From contig KZ836033.1 in NCBI GenBank assembly GCA_003255745.1, positions 10,516-53,069 on the forward strand: DNA of 42,554 nucleotides. Direction: 5' to 3'. The notes under the pieces were generated by a model. The model did no database searches and was not told where the DNA came from. It saw only the letters and a list, made by a program, of their open reading frames with translations. This stretch comes from Paracoccus saliphilus (GTDB lineage: Bacteria > Pseudomonadota > Alphaproteobacteria > Rhodobacterales > Rhodobacteraceae). The translations under genes and the position numbers were made by a program. Below are positions 34,427 to 42,554 of this stretch, piece after piece. How positions within the stretch are numbered: position 1 is the stretch's first letter; the number at the start of each line of letters is the position of its first letter.

Positions 34427-36514
34427 TCAGCCCGCTGCCCTCTGCAGGTCCTGCATGGCAAGGGCGGGCGGGGCATCTGCGAAACTGTTGCCTTGGGTCG
34501 CCGCCACCTCTGACAGCGACCTGCCGCCGATCTTGCCCAGAACGGGGATCGAGACAAGGCCGGGCGCCAAATCCGGCACTTCGGCAGCCTCCATGAACAG
34601 CCCATGCGCGGTCTTGTCCCAGTAGAACGGCTTGGCCACCACCTCGTAGATCGCCTTCCATCCTGCCAGGCAGCCCAGAGGGAAATACAGATGCAGGGTC
34701 GGCACCCAAGCCAGAAGGTGCCGGTGCTTGGCGCCGCGGACGGCATGCATGCCCACGAAGATGCTAAGCGTCTCGGAGGCAAGGAACAGCCCGAACAGCC
34801 AGGTGGTCGCGCCGTTGCCCATCAGGTCGCGCAGGGGATGGGGCAGCCCAAGCGCCAGCAGCCAGAAGCTCCACAGCACCGGAGCCAGCAGATATTGCGA
34901 CAGGGCGCCGAAGAACTGCACCTGAAAGCCCCAGAACCGCCGCGCCCCCAGTTCCCGATACAGCAGCACCGGATCGCGCATATGCACAGCCCAGGTCAGC
35001 GCATAGCCCTTCAGCCACCGGGACCGCTGCTTGACCCAGGGCAGCGTGCGGCAGTTCGCCTCCTCATCGGTGGTGGTGTCAATGATTTCGGTCCGGTAAC
35101 CCCGCCGGGCAAGCCGCACGCCCAGGTCGGCATCCTCGGTCACATTCCAGGCGTCCCAGGCCCCGACCTTTTCCAGGATGGCCCGGCGAAAGAACAGCGT
35201 CGTGCCGCCCAACGGGACGACCAACCCCATCCGGGCGACGCCCGGCAGCAGGACCCGGAACCAGGTCGCGTATTCGATCGTGAAGCAGCGCGCCAGCCAG
35301 TTGCTGCGGGGGTTGTAGAAATCCAGCGCGCCTTGCAGGCAGGCAACGTCGGCAGGGGCAAAGTGAAAGCGCCGGGCAACCTTGTGCAACTGGTCGGGGT
35401 CCGGCCGATCCTCGGCGTCCCAGATCCCCACGATCTCGCCCCGGCAGAAGTTCAGTGCATAGTTCAGGGCCCGAGGTTTGGTCTTGATCGGGCCGTCGGG
35501 CACACGGACGACGCGGATCCAGTGGGGCAGCCGTGCCCCCGCCAAGGCGTTTTCGGTGACCCGGTCGCTGGCCTCGATCACCAGCAGCAGGTCGGTCAAC
35601 TCGCGCGGGTAATCGAGCCGCGCGAGCCGCGCCACCAGCTTGCCCGCCACGTCGCTTTCCTCGAACAGCGGTACCATGACCGAGATGATCGGCAGCGGCG
35701 CCTCCGTCTGGGCCGGCAGCACCAGTCCCTGGGCCACCGCGCGGGCCAGCTGGCCCTGTTCCGCGCGGACCCGGCAAGAAGCCAGGAAGGCCAGCAGCTT
35801 CAACCCGGCTTGCAGGATCAGCGTCAACGCCGCCCAGCCCGCCAATACTGCGGCCACAAGCGTCGGTGCCGCCGTCAGGCCCAGCACCAGCAGCGCCAGC
35901 AAGCCCGCTGCAAGCTGGCCTGTCCGCACCGGATTTTGCGTGCGGCAGCTTTCGGCGGCAGGCACGCGGGTTTCAGCCTCGCGGATCAACCGGATCCGGC
36001 AAGAGTTCAGGACGCCGGACTGGGCTTGGTCATGGCTGCACAGCAACATGCGCACTTGGCCGAATTGCGCGGGCAGGCGCGGCAGCAGCTCCTGGAACAG
36101 CCCGGGACGGGACGTCGCAATCCAGGTGACCCCGCCCATGCGCCGCCAAGGCAGGATGCCGTGGGTCAGGCAAAAACCGGCACCGGCGGCGTCGATCAGG
36201 CGCGGATCGGCAGGGCTTTGGGCGGGATCTATAGCGGTGGTCCGCCATTGCCGCGACAGTGCCTTGGCCAGCGCCTCGGGTGTCACCATGCCCTGCGCCA
36301 ACAGTATCTCGCCCAAGCGGGCGCTTTGCTGCTCGCTCAGGACCGTGGCCTTTAGCAGATCAGAGGGATCAACGGCACCATCCTCGACCAGGATCTGGCC
36401 AAGGGGCAGCTTGCTGGGCGGTGCCAGCGTCGGGCCATGCAGCACCACTTGGCCCGACGCCGAAGGCACGTCGGGCAGGGCGATGGTCTGGGGCAATGAC
36501 GCGAGCTGGGCCAT
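34427..36514 (-). CDS. MshEN-domain/GT2 membrane glycosyltransferase fusion
   Basis: A 695-residue protein. The N-terminus (about residues 35-160) is a MshEN/GSPII_E_N-like domain, with LGQILVEDGAVDPSDLLKA and LGEILLAQGMVTPEALAKAL repeats that in relatives bind cyclic di-GMP. Two membrane segments follow (about 205-250). The cytoplasmic GT2 domain (about 290-520) has EASD, DAEDRPDP, NVTEDADLG and the QRSRW motif of processive enzymes. The C-terminus has several further membrane segments. AGGGAA precedes the ATG at 36514. The layout suggests a c-di-GMP-responsive exopolysaccharide synthase, but the polymer is unknown. A CtrA-like site lies 42 nt upstream. Confidence 0.88.
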   Translation of the reverse strand: MAQLASLPQTIALPDVPSASGQVVLHGPTLAPPSKLPLGQILVEDGAVDPSDLLKATVLSEQQSARLGEILLAQGMVTPEALAKALSRQWRTTAIDPAQSPADPRLIDAAGAGFCLTHGILPWRRMGGVTWIATSRPGLFQELLPRLPAQFGQVRMLLCSHDQAQSGVLNSCRIRLIREAETRVPAAESCRTQNPVRTGQLAAGLLALLVLGLTAAPTLVAAVLAGWAALTLILQAGLKLLAFLASCRVRAEQGQLARAVAQGLVLPAQTEAPLPIISVMVPLFEESDVAGKLVARLARLDYPRELTDLLLVIEASDRVTENALAGARLPHWIRVVRVPDGPIKTKPRALNYALNFCRGEIVGIWDAEDRPDPDQLHKVARRFHFAPADVACLQGALDFYNPRSNWLARCFTIEYATWFRVLLPGVARMGLVVPLGGTTLFFRRAILEKVGAWDAWNVTEDADLGVRLARRGYRTEIIDTTTDEEANCRTLPWVKQRSRWLKGYALTWAVHMRDPVLLYRELGARRFWGFQVQFFGALSQYLLAPVLWSFWLLALGLPHPLRDLMGNGATTWLFGLFLASETLSIFVGMHAVRGAKHRHLLAWVPTLHLYFPLGCLAGWKAIYEVVAKPFYWDKTAHGLFMEAAEVPDLAPGLVSIPVLGKIGGRSLSEVAATQGNSFADAPPALAMQDLQRAAG

Positions 36515-36555
36515 GGGCGTTCCCTGTCGGACCGCCCCTTGGTGGCATGATTTGA

Positions 36556-36570
36556 TTAACAACCGGTTAA
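36556..36570 (-). promoter_or_regulatory. CtrA-like binding site upstream of the MshEN-GT2 gene
   Basis: The + strand reads TTAACAACCGGTTAA, a perfect TTAA-N7-TTAA. It ends 42 nt before the MshEN-GT2 start. Its core AACCGGTTAA is shared with the site upstream of the receiver-domain gene at 22822-22837. CtrA is the known alphaproteobacterial reader of this motif; binding here is inferred. Confidence 0.55.
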
Positions 36571-36613
36571 GGCGCGGCTGCGGAACGTCTTTATTGCCCC
36601 ACAGCCGCGCCTT
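36569..36613 (-). terminator. Inverted repeat after carA (possible terminator/attenuator)
   Basis: A perfect 12-bp stem (36569-36580 with 36602-36613) encloses a 21-nt loop, 6 nt after the carA stop on the minus strand. Only TTAACC follows, so a standard T-run is missing. It may be a terminator of carA. One arm touches the CtrA-like site of the next gene. Confidence 0.5.
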
Positions 36614-36619
36614 TCAGGT

Positions 36620-37768
36620 TCAGCTGCGACGGGCCCGCATGGAGTCGCTAAAACGCTTGAACAGGTAGAGGCTGTCCTGTGGACCAGGCGATGCCTCGGG
36701 GTGATGCTGGACCGAGAATACCGGCTTGTCCGTCATCCGGATGCCGCAATTGCTGCCATCGAACAGGCTGACATGCGTCTCCAGCACGCCCGCCGGCAGC
36801 GACTGAGAATCGACCGCGAAGCCGTGGTTCATCGACGTGATCTCGACCTTGCCGGTCTCGACGTCGCGCACGGGATGGTTCGCGCCGTGATGGCCGTGGC
36901 TCATTTTGACAGTCTTGGCGCCAAGCGCCAGAGCAAGCATCTGGTGGCCCAGGCAAATGCCAAAGATCGGCATGTCGCGTGCCAGCAGGTCCTGGATCAT
37001 CGGAACGGCATAGGCGCCCGTCGCCGCCGGATCGCCGGGGCCGTTCGACAGGAACACGCCTTCGGGCTGATGGGCCATTACCTCCTCGGCAGTGGCATTG
37101 GCCGGCAGCACGGTCACGTCTGCCCCAAAGGCCACCAGCGAACGCAGGATGTTGCGCTTGGCGCCATAGTCCAAGGCCACGACCTTGAAGGGCTTGTCCT
37201 CGGGCGAGGTGCCAAAACCCTTGCCCCATTCCCACGCGCCTTCTTCCCACCGATAGCTTTGCGCGCAGCTGACATCCTTGGCCAGGTCCAGCCCGACCAG
37301 GCCCGTCCAGTTCCGGGCGCGGGCGATCATCGCCTCGATGTCGAAATTTCCGTCAGGGTCGTGGGCCAGCACGACATGCGGTGCCCCTTGCTGACGGATG
37401 GCACGGGTCAGACGGCGGGTGTCAACCGCGCCGATCCCGATACGGCCGCGGCGGCTCATCCAGCCGGTCAGATCCGAGGTGGCGCGCCAGTTCGACGGTT
37501 CCGTCGGGTCCCACCGCACGACGATGCCGCTGGCCACCGGGTCCTGCGTCTCGTCATCTTCGGGGTTGACGCCGGTGTTGCCGATATGGGGAAAGGTAAA
37601 GGTCACGATCTGGCTGGCATAGGAGGGATCGGTCATGATCTCCTGATAGCCGGTCATCGCGGTGTTGAAGACCAGTTCGGCCACAACTTCGCCCGGGGCT
37701 CCAAAGCCCTGGCCATAGAAGACTGTGCCATCGGCAAGCGCCAGGCAGGCGGTCGGTTTTGCGGCCAT
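36620..37768 (-). CDS. carA: Carbamoyl-phosphate synthase small (glutamine amidotransferase) subunit
   Basis: A 382-residue subunit that hydrolyses glutamine and passes ammonia to CarB for carbamoyl phosphate, the precursor of arginine and pyrimidines. The N-terminal CarA domain has LADGTVFYGQGFGAPG and FNTAMTGYQEIMTDPSYA. The C-terminal class I amidotransferase has FLSNGPGDP, the nucleophilic Cys in FGICLGHQ, and the catalytic His/Glu in VQHHPEASPGP. GAGGTG precedes the ATG at 37768. It is divergent from the GatB/YqeY gene across 166 bp. carB is not in the window. Confidence 0.97.
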   Translation of the reverse strand: MAAKPTACLALADGTVFYGQGFGAPGEVVAELVFNTAMTGYQEIMTDPSYASQIVTFTFPHIGNTGVNPEDDETQDPVASGIVVRWDPTEPSNWRATSDLTGWMSRRGRIGIGAVDTRRLTRAIRQQGAPHVVLAHDPDGNFDIEAMIARARNWTGLVGLDLAKDVSCAQSYRWEEGAWEWGKGFGTSPEDKPFKVVALDYGAKRNILRSLVAFGADVTVLPANATAEEVMAHQPEGVFLSNGPGDPAATGAYAVPMIQDLLARDMPIFGICLGHQMLALALGAKTVKMSHGHHGANHPVRDVETGKVEITSMNHGFAVDSQSLPAGVLETHVSLFDGSNCGIRMTDKPVFSVQHHPEASPGPQDSLYLFKRFSDSMRARRS

Positions 37769-37934
37769 GTCGGCACCTCTGGAATGAAATCAGGCGGTGA
37801 ATAGGGGGGGCAGGCCCCGAGGTCAAGCCGAAGCCGCCGTCGCTGCACCGCGCCGCGCTTGATTTGCGCCGCCCGCCAGCCTAGATCGCAAGCTTTCCGG
37901 CGCATCCCCGCGCCCAGATCATGGAGACAGGATC

Positions 37935-38396
37935 ATGGAACTACGCGCCAGACTTCAAGCCGCGACCAAGGACGCGATGAAGGCCAAGGACAGTGCCCGC
38001 CTGTCCACCCTGCGCCTGATTGGAGCCGCCGTGAAGGATCGCGAAATTGCGTCGCGTGGCGGCGACGGCGACGGCGAACTGACCGAGGCAGACCTGATCC
38101 TGATCCTGTCGCGCATGGTCAAGCAGCGCCAGGAATCGGCCAAGGCCTATGAGGAGGGCGGCCGGCTGGAACTGGCCGCCAAGGAAGAGGAAGAGATCCT
38201 GGTCATCCAGGAATTCCTGCCCCGCCAGATGAGCGAGGCCGAAACGCGCGCCGCCGTCGATTCCGCCATCTCGGATCTGGAAGCCACCGGCATCCGCGAC
38301 ATGGGCCGGGTTATGGCCGCCCTGAAGGACCGCCATGCCGGGCAGATGGACTTTGGCGCGGTGGGGGGGCTGGTCAAGGGCAGGCTGCTGGGCTGA
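37935..38396 (+). CDS. GatB/YqeY domain-containing protein
   Basis: A 153-residue stand-alone GatB/YqeY protein, the usual length. The conserved regions are MELRARLQAATKDAMKAKD, STLRLIGAAVKDREI, EEEILVIQEFLPRQMSE and the C-terminal MGRVMAALKDRHAGQMDFGAVGGLVKGRL. The domain is the tRNA-binding tail module of GatB in the GatCAB amidotransferase; the single-domain protein's function is unproven. The ATG at 37935 follows GAGACAGGATC. It is divergent from carA. It may be linked to aminoacyl-tRNA amidation, in line with a non-discriminating AspRS in this window, but this is inference. Confidence 0.93.
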   Translation: MELRARLQAATKDAMKAKDSARLSTLRLIGAAVKDREIASRGGDGDGELTEADLILILSRMVKQRQESAKAYEEGGRLELAAKEEEEILVIQEFLPRQMSEAETRAAVDSAISDLEATGIRDMGRVMAALKDRHAGQMDFGAVGGLVKGRLLG

Positions 38397-38439
38397 ACCT
38401 TCCCGCAAAAGGCGCGTTGGGTGGGCAGGAGGTAAGATC

Positions 38440-38631
38440 ATGCCCGCAAAATCAAAAGCACAGCAGCGCGCCGCCGGAGCCGCCTTGTCGGCCAAGCGCG
38501 GCGACACGGACGTCAGCGACCTCAAGGAGCCGTCCAAGGACATGTATTACAGCATGTCAGAGGCCGAACTTGAAAGGGTTGCTTCGACCGACCAAGACGA
38601 CCTTCCCGGTCACGTCGACGAAGAAGACTAA
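38440..38631 (+). CDS. DUF3008 family small protein
   Basis: A 63-residue hydrophilic protein. The N-terminus MPAKSKAQQRAAGAALSAK is the DUF3008 signature, and the C-terminus is acidic (DQDDLPGHVDEED). GGAGG is well placed before the ATG at 38440. It follows the GatB/YqeY gene after 43 nt on the same strand and is closed by a hairpin terminator. The family's function is unknown. It is small, charged and probably unstructured in part. Confidence 0.85.
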   Translation: MPAKSKAQQRAAGAALSAKRGDTDVSDLKEPSKDMYYSMSEAELERVASTDQDDLPGHVDEED

Positions 38632-38638
38632 GGCGAAG

Positions 38639-38670
38639 CGGGCGGGCAGTGACCCGCCCGTCTTGCTGTT
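38639..38670 (+). terminator. Terminator after the DUF3008 gene
   Basis: An 8-bp GC stem (38639-38646 with 38653-38660) with a 6-nt loop is followed by TCTTGCTGTTATT. It starts 7 nt after the DUF3008 stop and lies just before the end of the convergent DUF2244 gene. The T-run is interrupted, so efficiency is uncertain. Confidence 0.65.
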
Positions 38671-39166
38671 ATTCCCTTGCACGGCCCAAAGCGCGGCCCA
38701 GTTCGTCACACAGGCTTACGCGTTCTTCGGGGGTCAGGAAGGCCCCAAGCTCGATTTCGCGCTGCCCGTCTGTCAAGGTCAGGTAGTTTTGGACCGGGCC
38801 TTGGCGCAGGCAGGCCCTGACCCAATAGCTGTTGGTCCGCCATTCGCGGGTTGCCCGGCCTGGATCGCTGCGCCGCACCTGTAGCTTGTCGTGATCCAGC
38901 AGCAGTTCCTCTCGGGTCTGGCCGCTGCGGTAGGTGTGCTGTATCGCCCACCACACTCCCAACATCACCAGCACCACGAAGGGCAGAAGGCCCCACAACA
39001 CCTGTGTGCCCAGAACCGCAAGGATCGGCAGCGCCATGAAGGTGGCAGTCGCCCCGATGAACCACACGAACCCTTGCCTAGGCAGCGACCGATGCGGCCA
39101 CAGGATCAGCCTTTGCAAAACGGCCCCGGAATCATCCGGGGCCGTCTCTGTCCATTGGTATGGCAT
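38669..39166 (-). CDS. DUF2244 domain-containing membrane protein
   Basis: A 165-residue protein with two close hydrophobic segments (about residues 35-55 and 58-78) and a soluble C-terminal part. The N-terminus (MPYQWTE, then LWPHRSLPRQGF) and the late EWRTNSYWVRACLR stretch fit DUF2244. It starts 14 nt after the ctaD stop, an arrangement suggesting a role with cytochrome oxidase, though its function is not proven. The ribosome site is weak. A terminator-like hairpin (39116-39145) lies within its first codons, so its expression may be attenuated relative to ctaD. Confidence 0.82.
   Translation of the reverse strand: MPYQWTETAPDDSGAVLQRLILWPHRSLPRQGFVWFIGATATFMALPILAVLGTQVLWGLLPFVVLVMLGVWWAIQHTYRSGQTREELLLDHDKLQVRRSDPGRATREWRTNSYWVRACLRQGPVQNYLTLTDGQREIELGAFLTPEERVSLCDELGRALGRARE
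39116..39145 (-). terminator. Terminator-like hairpin inside the start of the DUF2244 gene
   Basis: On the minus strand a perfect 10-bp stem (39145-39136 with 39129-39120) with a 6-nt loop is followed directly by TTTGC. It lies about 36 nt after the ctaD stop and 20 nt inside the DUF2244 reading frame, so it can act as the ctaD terminator while also encoding protein. Confidence 0.6.
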
Positions 39167-39180
39167 CGCTACACGCGCTC

Positions 39181-40872
<1,692 letters not shown>

Positions 40873-40887
40873 TCAAGATGTCGTCGA

Positions 40888-40906
40888 GCCGGTCTGGCAG
40901 ACCGGC
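40888..40906 (-). promoter_or_regulatory. Perfect 19-bp palindrome in the ctaD leader
   Basis: GCCGGTCTGGCAGACCGGC reads the same on both strands around a central base, 28 nt upstream of the ctaD start. Immediately upstream on the minus strand is GATAAT (40912-40907), 5/6 to a -10 element. A related half-site, CAGACCGGGC, lies at 40937-40946. It may be an operator at the transcription start or an mRNA hairpin. Confidence 0.5.
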
Positions 40907-40983
40907 ATTATCACGGGTTCTTTAGACCACCTGCGCAGACCGGGCAATGCGTCACTGTGGTCCGGGTAGGATGCGCGCCCGCC

Positions 40984-41040
40984 AAAAAACACTTGCCGGC
41001 GGGCGCGGCCCGCGGGACTGCGGCGTCAGGCCGCAGTCCC
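40984..41040 (-). terminator. Terminator region between cycA and ctaD
   Basis: A perfect 11-bp stem (41040-41030 with 41024-41014, 5-nt loop) starts 7 nt after the cycA stop. A second GC-rich hairpin follows, ending near the T-run at 40989-40984. Together they look like an intrinsic terminator for cycA, so ctaD probably has its own promoter. Confidence 0.72.
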
Positions 41041-41046
41041 GTCATC

Positions 41047-41505
41047 TTACTGGGTCGCTGCTTCCGCGGCTTCCGGAGCGTCCGGGGACACCGTGGTCAG
41101 GTATGCCGCGACATCCGCCTGGTTCTTGTTCAGCTTGAACGTCATCTTGCTTCTGGCCGACGGGTCGCCCGACTTTTCCTTCACCCAGGCACCGGGATCG
41201 GTGACATAGGCGACCATTTCCTCTTCGGTCCAGACCAGGTCCGGATTCGCGGCAGCGGCGGCCAGGATGCCGTCGCCATAACGGAAGCCTTCCTCGGAGG
41301 CGATCTTGGCGCCCATGACGTTCCACAGGTTCGGACCGGTGGCCCCGCCCTTGACGATGTCGGTGCCGCTGTCGTCACGGATCATGTGGCAGGCGCGGCA
41401 CTTGCGGAACTCGGTCTCGCCCACAGCGGGGTCGCCGGCCTCTTGCGCGATGGCGGGGATGGCTAGAGTCGCGCCCAGAACGGCGCCGACGATGGCTGCT
41501 TTCAT
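41047..41505 (-). CDS. cycA: Cytochrome c550
   Basis: A 152-residue periplasmic class I c-type cytochrome. The signal peptide ends AIPAIA with cleavage before QEAGDPAVGE. The haem-binding motif CRACH is at residues 36-40 (CxxCH), and the axial Met is in SKMTFKL. Long stretches (GTDIVKGG, NLW, YGDGILA, FKLNKNQADV) closely follow Paracoccus denitrificans cytochrome c550 as I recall it. It carries electrons from the bc1 complex to oxidases and denitrification enzymes. GAGGAA precedes the ATG at 41505. It lies upstream of ctaD, as known in Paracoccus, with a terminator between them. Confidence 0.93.
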   Translation of the reverse strand: MKAAIVGAVLGATLAIPAIAQEAGDPAVGETEFRKCRACHMIRDDSGTDIVKGGATGPNLWNVMGAKIASEEGFRYGDGILAAAAANPDLVWTEEEMVAYVTDPGAWVKEKSGDPSARSKMTFKLNKNQADVAAYLTTVSPDAPEAAEAATQ

Positions 41506-41619
41506 TATGATATTCCTCGATCAACCCCGAAGGGTGGTTTTCTCCCGTTCCGAGACTACAGGCGGCAGCCGGAAGAAATCCACCCACCGAAAGGTCGCAT
41601 CGAAAGAATTGATCGCGGA

Positions 41620-42264
41620 TCAGGGAAAAATCACACGGAATTGCTGCTTCAACGCGACGTCCAGATCAGTCATCGTGACCGGCAGTCCCAGGTCGACCAG
41701 CGAGGTGACACCGTGCCCGGTGATGCCGCAGGGGACAATTCCGTTGTAATGGTCCAAGTCCGGATCAACGTTGATCGAGATGCCGTGAAAGCTGACCCAG
41801 CGACGCAGCTTGACGCCAATGGCGGCGATCTTGTCCTCGCGCGCGGTTCCATCGGGTAGGGGCGGCTTGTCAGGGCGGGGCACCCAGACCCCTACGCGAC
41901 CTTCGCTGATCCGGCCCGAAATGCCGAATTCGGCCAGGGCCCCAATGACCCATGCCTCCAGATGGCCCACGAAAGCCCGCACGTCGCGCCCACGCCGGTT
42001 CAGGTCCAGCATCACGTAAACGATCCGCTGACCGGGTCCGTGATAGGTATATTGCCCACCGCGACCCGTGGCATGAACCGGAAACCGGGCCTGCAGCAGA
42101 TCCTGCGCCCGCGCGCTGGTTCCGGCGGTGTAAAGCGGCGGGTGTTCGACCAGCCATATCGCCTCGGGGGCCTGACCCGCCAGAATCGCGGCCACCCGCG
42201 CCTCCATAAAGGTTACGGCCTCGTCATAGCCCGTCAGGCCGTCGCTGATGATCCATTCCACCAT
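41620..42264 (-). CDS. lipB: Lipoyl(octanoyl) transferase LipB
   Basis: A 214-residue enzyme that moves octanoyl groups from acyl carrier protein to lipoate-dependent E2 subunits and the glycine cleavage H protein. Typical motifs are [28 protein letters not shown], the catalytic Lys in [13 protein letters not shown] and the catalytic Cys in [15 protein letters not shown]. The ATG at 42264 gives the usual N-terminus ([10 protein letters not shown]); the ribosome site is weak. The same frame is open to 42486, but that extension would run antisense through the tRNA-Leu gene, so it is rejected. It lies upstream of cycA on the same strand, 114 bp away. Confidence 0.94.
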   Translation of the reverse strand: MVEWIISDGLTGYDEAVTFMEARVAAILAGQAPEAIWLVEHPPLYTAGTSARAQDLLQARFPVHATGRGGQYTYHGPGQRIVYVMLDLNRRGRDVRAFVGHLEAWVIGALAEFGISGRISEGRVGVWVPRPDKPPLPDGTAREDKIAAIGVKLRRWVSFHGISINVDPDLDHYNGIVPCGITGHGVTSLVDLGLPVTMTDLDVALKQQFRVIFP

Positions 42265-42383
42265 TTCAGGGATGTGGCCCTGCCGGGCCGGGGCGTCAAT
42301 AGTGATCTTGTGGGGGGAAGGTGCCCCAAAAAAGCTCTTTCCATCGCCGTGCCGCTCGGCTATCAGGCCGGAACTGCCCGGAT

Positions 42384-42470
42384 GCGGCCGTGGCGGAATT
42401 GGTAGACGCGCAGCGTTGAGGTCGCTGTTCCTTAACCGGAGTGGAAGTTCGAGTCTTCTCGGCCGCACCA
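42384..42470 (+). tRNA. tRNA-Leu (anticodon GAG)
   Basis: An 87-nt tRNA with an encoded 3' CCA (42468-42470). The acceptor stem pairs GCGGCCG (42384-42390) with CGGCCGC (42460-42466). The D arm, a 5-bp anticodon stem (CAGCG/CGCTG), the loop TTGAGGT with anticodon GAG, a long class II variable arm and the TTCGAGT T-loop are all recognisable. It reads CUC and CUU leucine codons. It is divergent from lipB. The 84 nt after it to the window end hold no further feature I can support. Confidence 0.95.
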
Positions 42471-42554
42471 TTAACATGCAAGACATTTAGCGTCGTCAAG
42501 GCGTTACCTGGCTTGGGTCTAGTTGTCACATCCCGCGTGATTATACGGCCTCTT

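Noticed and set aside
42265..42486. N-terminal extension of the lipB frame
   Set aside because: It would pass antisense through the tRNA-Leu gene, and LipB proteins normally start near [10 protein letters not shown].

Overview
The window is a high-GC chromosomal segment of an alphaproteobacterium of the Rhodobacteraceae, very probably Paracoccus or a close relative. The best clue is a secreted cytochrome c that strongly resembles Paracoccus cytochrome c550 (cycA), lying directly upstream of an aa3 oxidase subunit I gene (ctaD). Other group markers are aerobic CobS/CobT cobaltochelatase subunits, methylmalonyl-CoA epimerase followed by a DUF1467 protein, a bacterial aminoacyl-tRNA-protein transferase (Bpt), and small DUF3008 and DUF2244 proteins. 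I see no insertion sequence, prophage, CRISPR array or rRNA. It reads as core chromosome with a few accessory loci.

Layout. 1-3.6 kb: minus-strand glycerol-3-phosphate ABC transporter ugpB-A-E-C, with ugpC cut by the window edge. 3.7-6.8 kb: a DUF808 membrane protein, then an ECF sigma factor, an RskA-type anti-sigma factor and a secreted fasciclin-domain protein. 6.9-10.5 kb: cobS and cobT, separated by an oppositely oriented flavin reductase. 10.5-14.0 kb: a minus-strand cluster of GT8 glycosyltransferase, NAD-dependent epimerase and ClC channel. 14.1-19.4 kb: FAD-linked D-lactate/glycolate-type dehydrogenase, a small anchored protein, a GH25 lysozyme-like lipoprotein, a CPBP membrane protease and aspS. 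19.5-22.8 kb: a DUF1800/DUF1501 pair and a convergent receiver-domain protein.

22.9-28.0 kb: mce-DUF1467, then a convergent EI24/nitroreductase/small-protein set, an M48 lipoprotein with a DUF2254 membrane protein, and an unrecognised 126-residue protein closed by a strong bidirectional terminator. 28.0-31.4 kb: ilvB-ilvN and bpt on the minus strand. 31.6-37.8 kb: glnE, a MshEN-GT2 fusion glycosyltransferase and carA. 37.9-42.5 kb: a GatB/YqeY-domain protein, DUF3008, DUF2244, ctaD, cycA, lipB and a tRNA-Leu(GAG).

Most genes are housekeeping: nitrogen control (glnE), branched-chain amino acids (ilvBN), carbamoyl phosphate (carA), cobalamin (cobST), propionate/methylmalonyl-CoA (mce), lipoate (lipB) and respiration (ctaD, cycA). 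The less ordinary parts are the sigma/anti-sigma/fasciclin locus, two near-identical CtrA-like sites upstream of the receiver-domain and MshEN-GT2 genes, a terminator-like hairpin inside the first codons of the DUF2244 gene, and a perfect 19-bp palindrome in the ctaD leader. All calls come from reading the sequence; no database search was possible.
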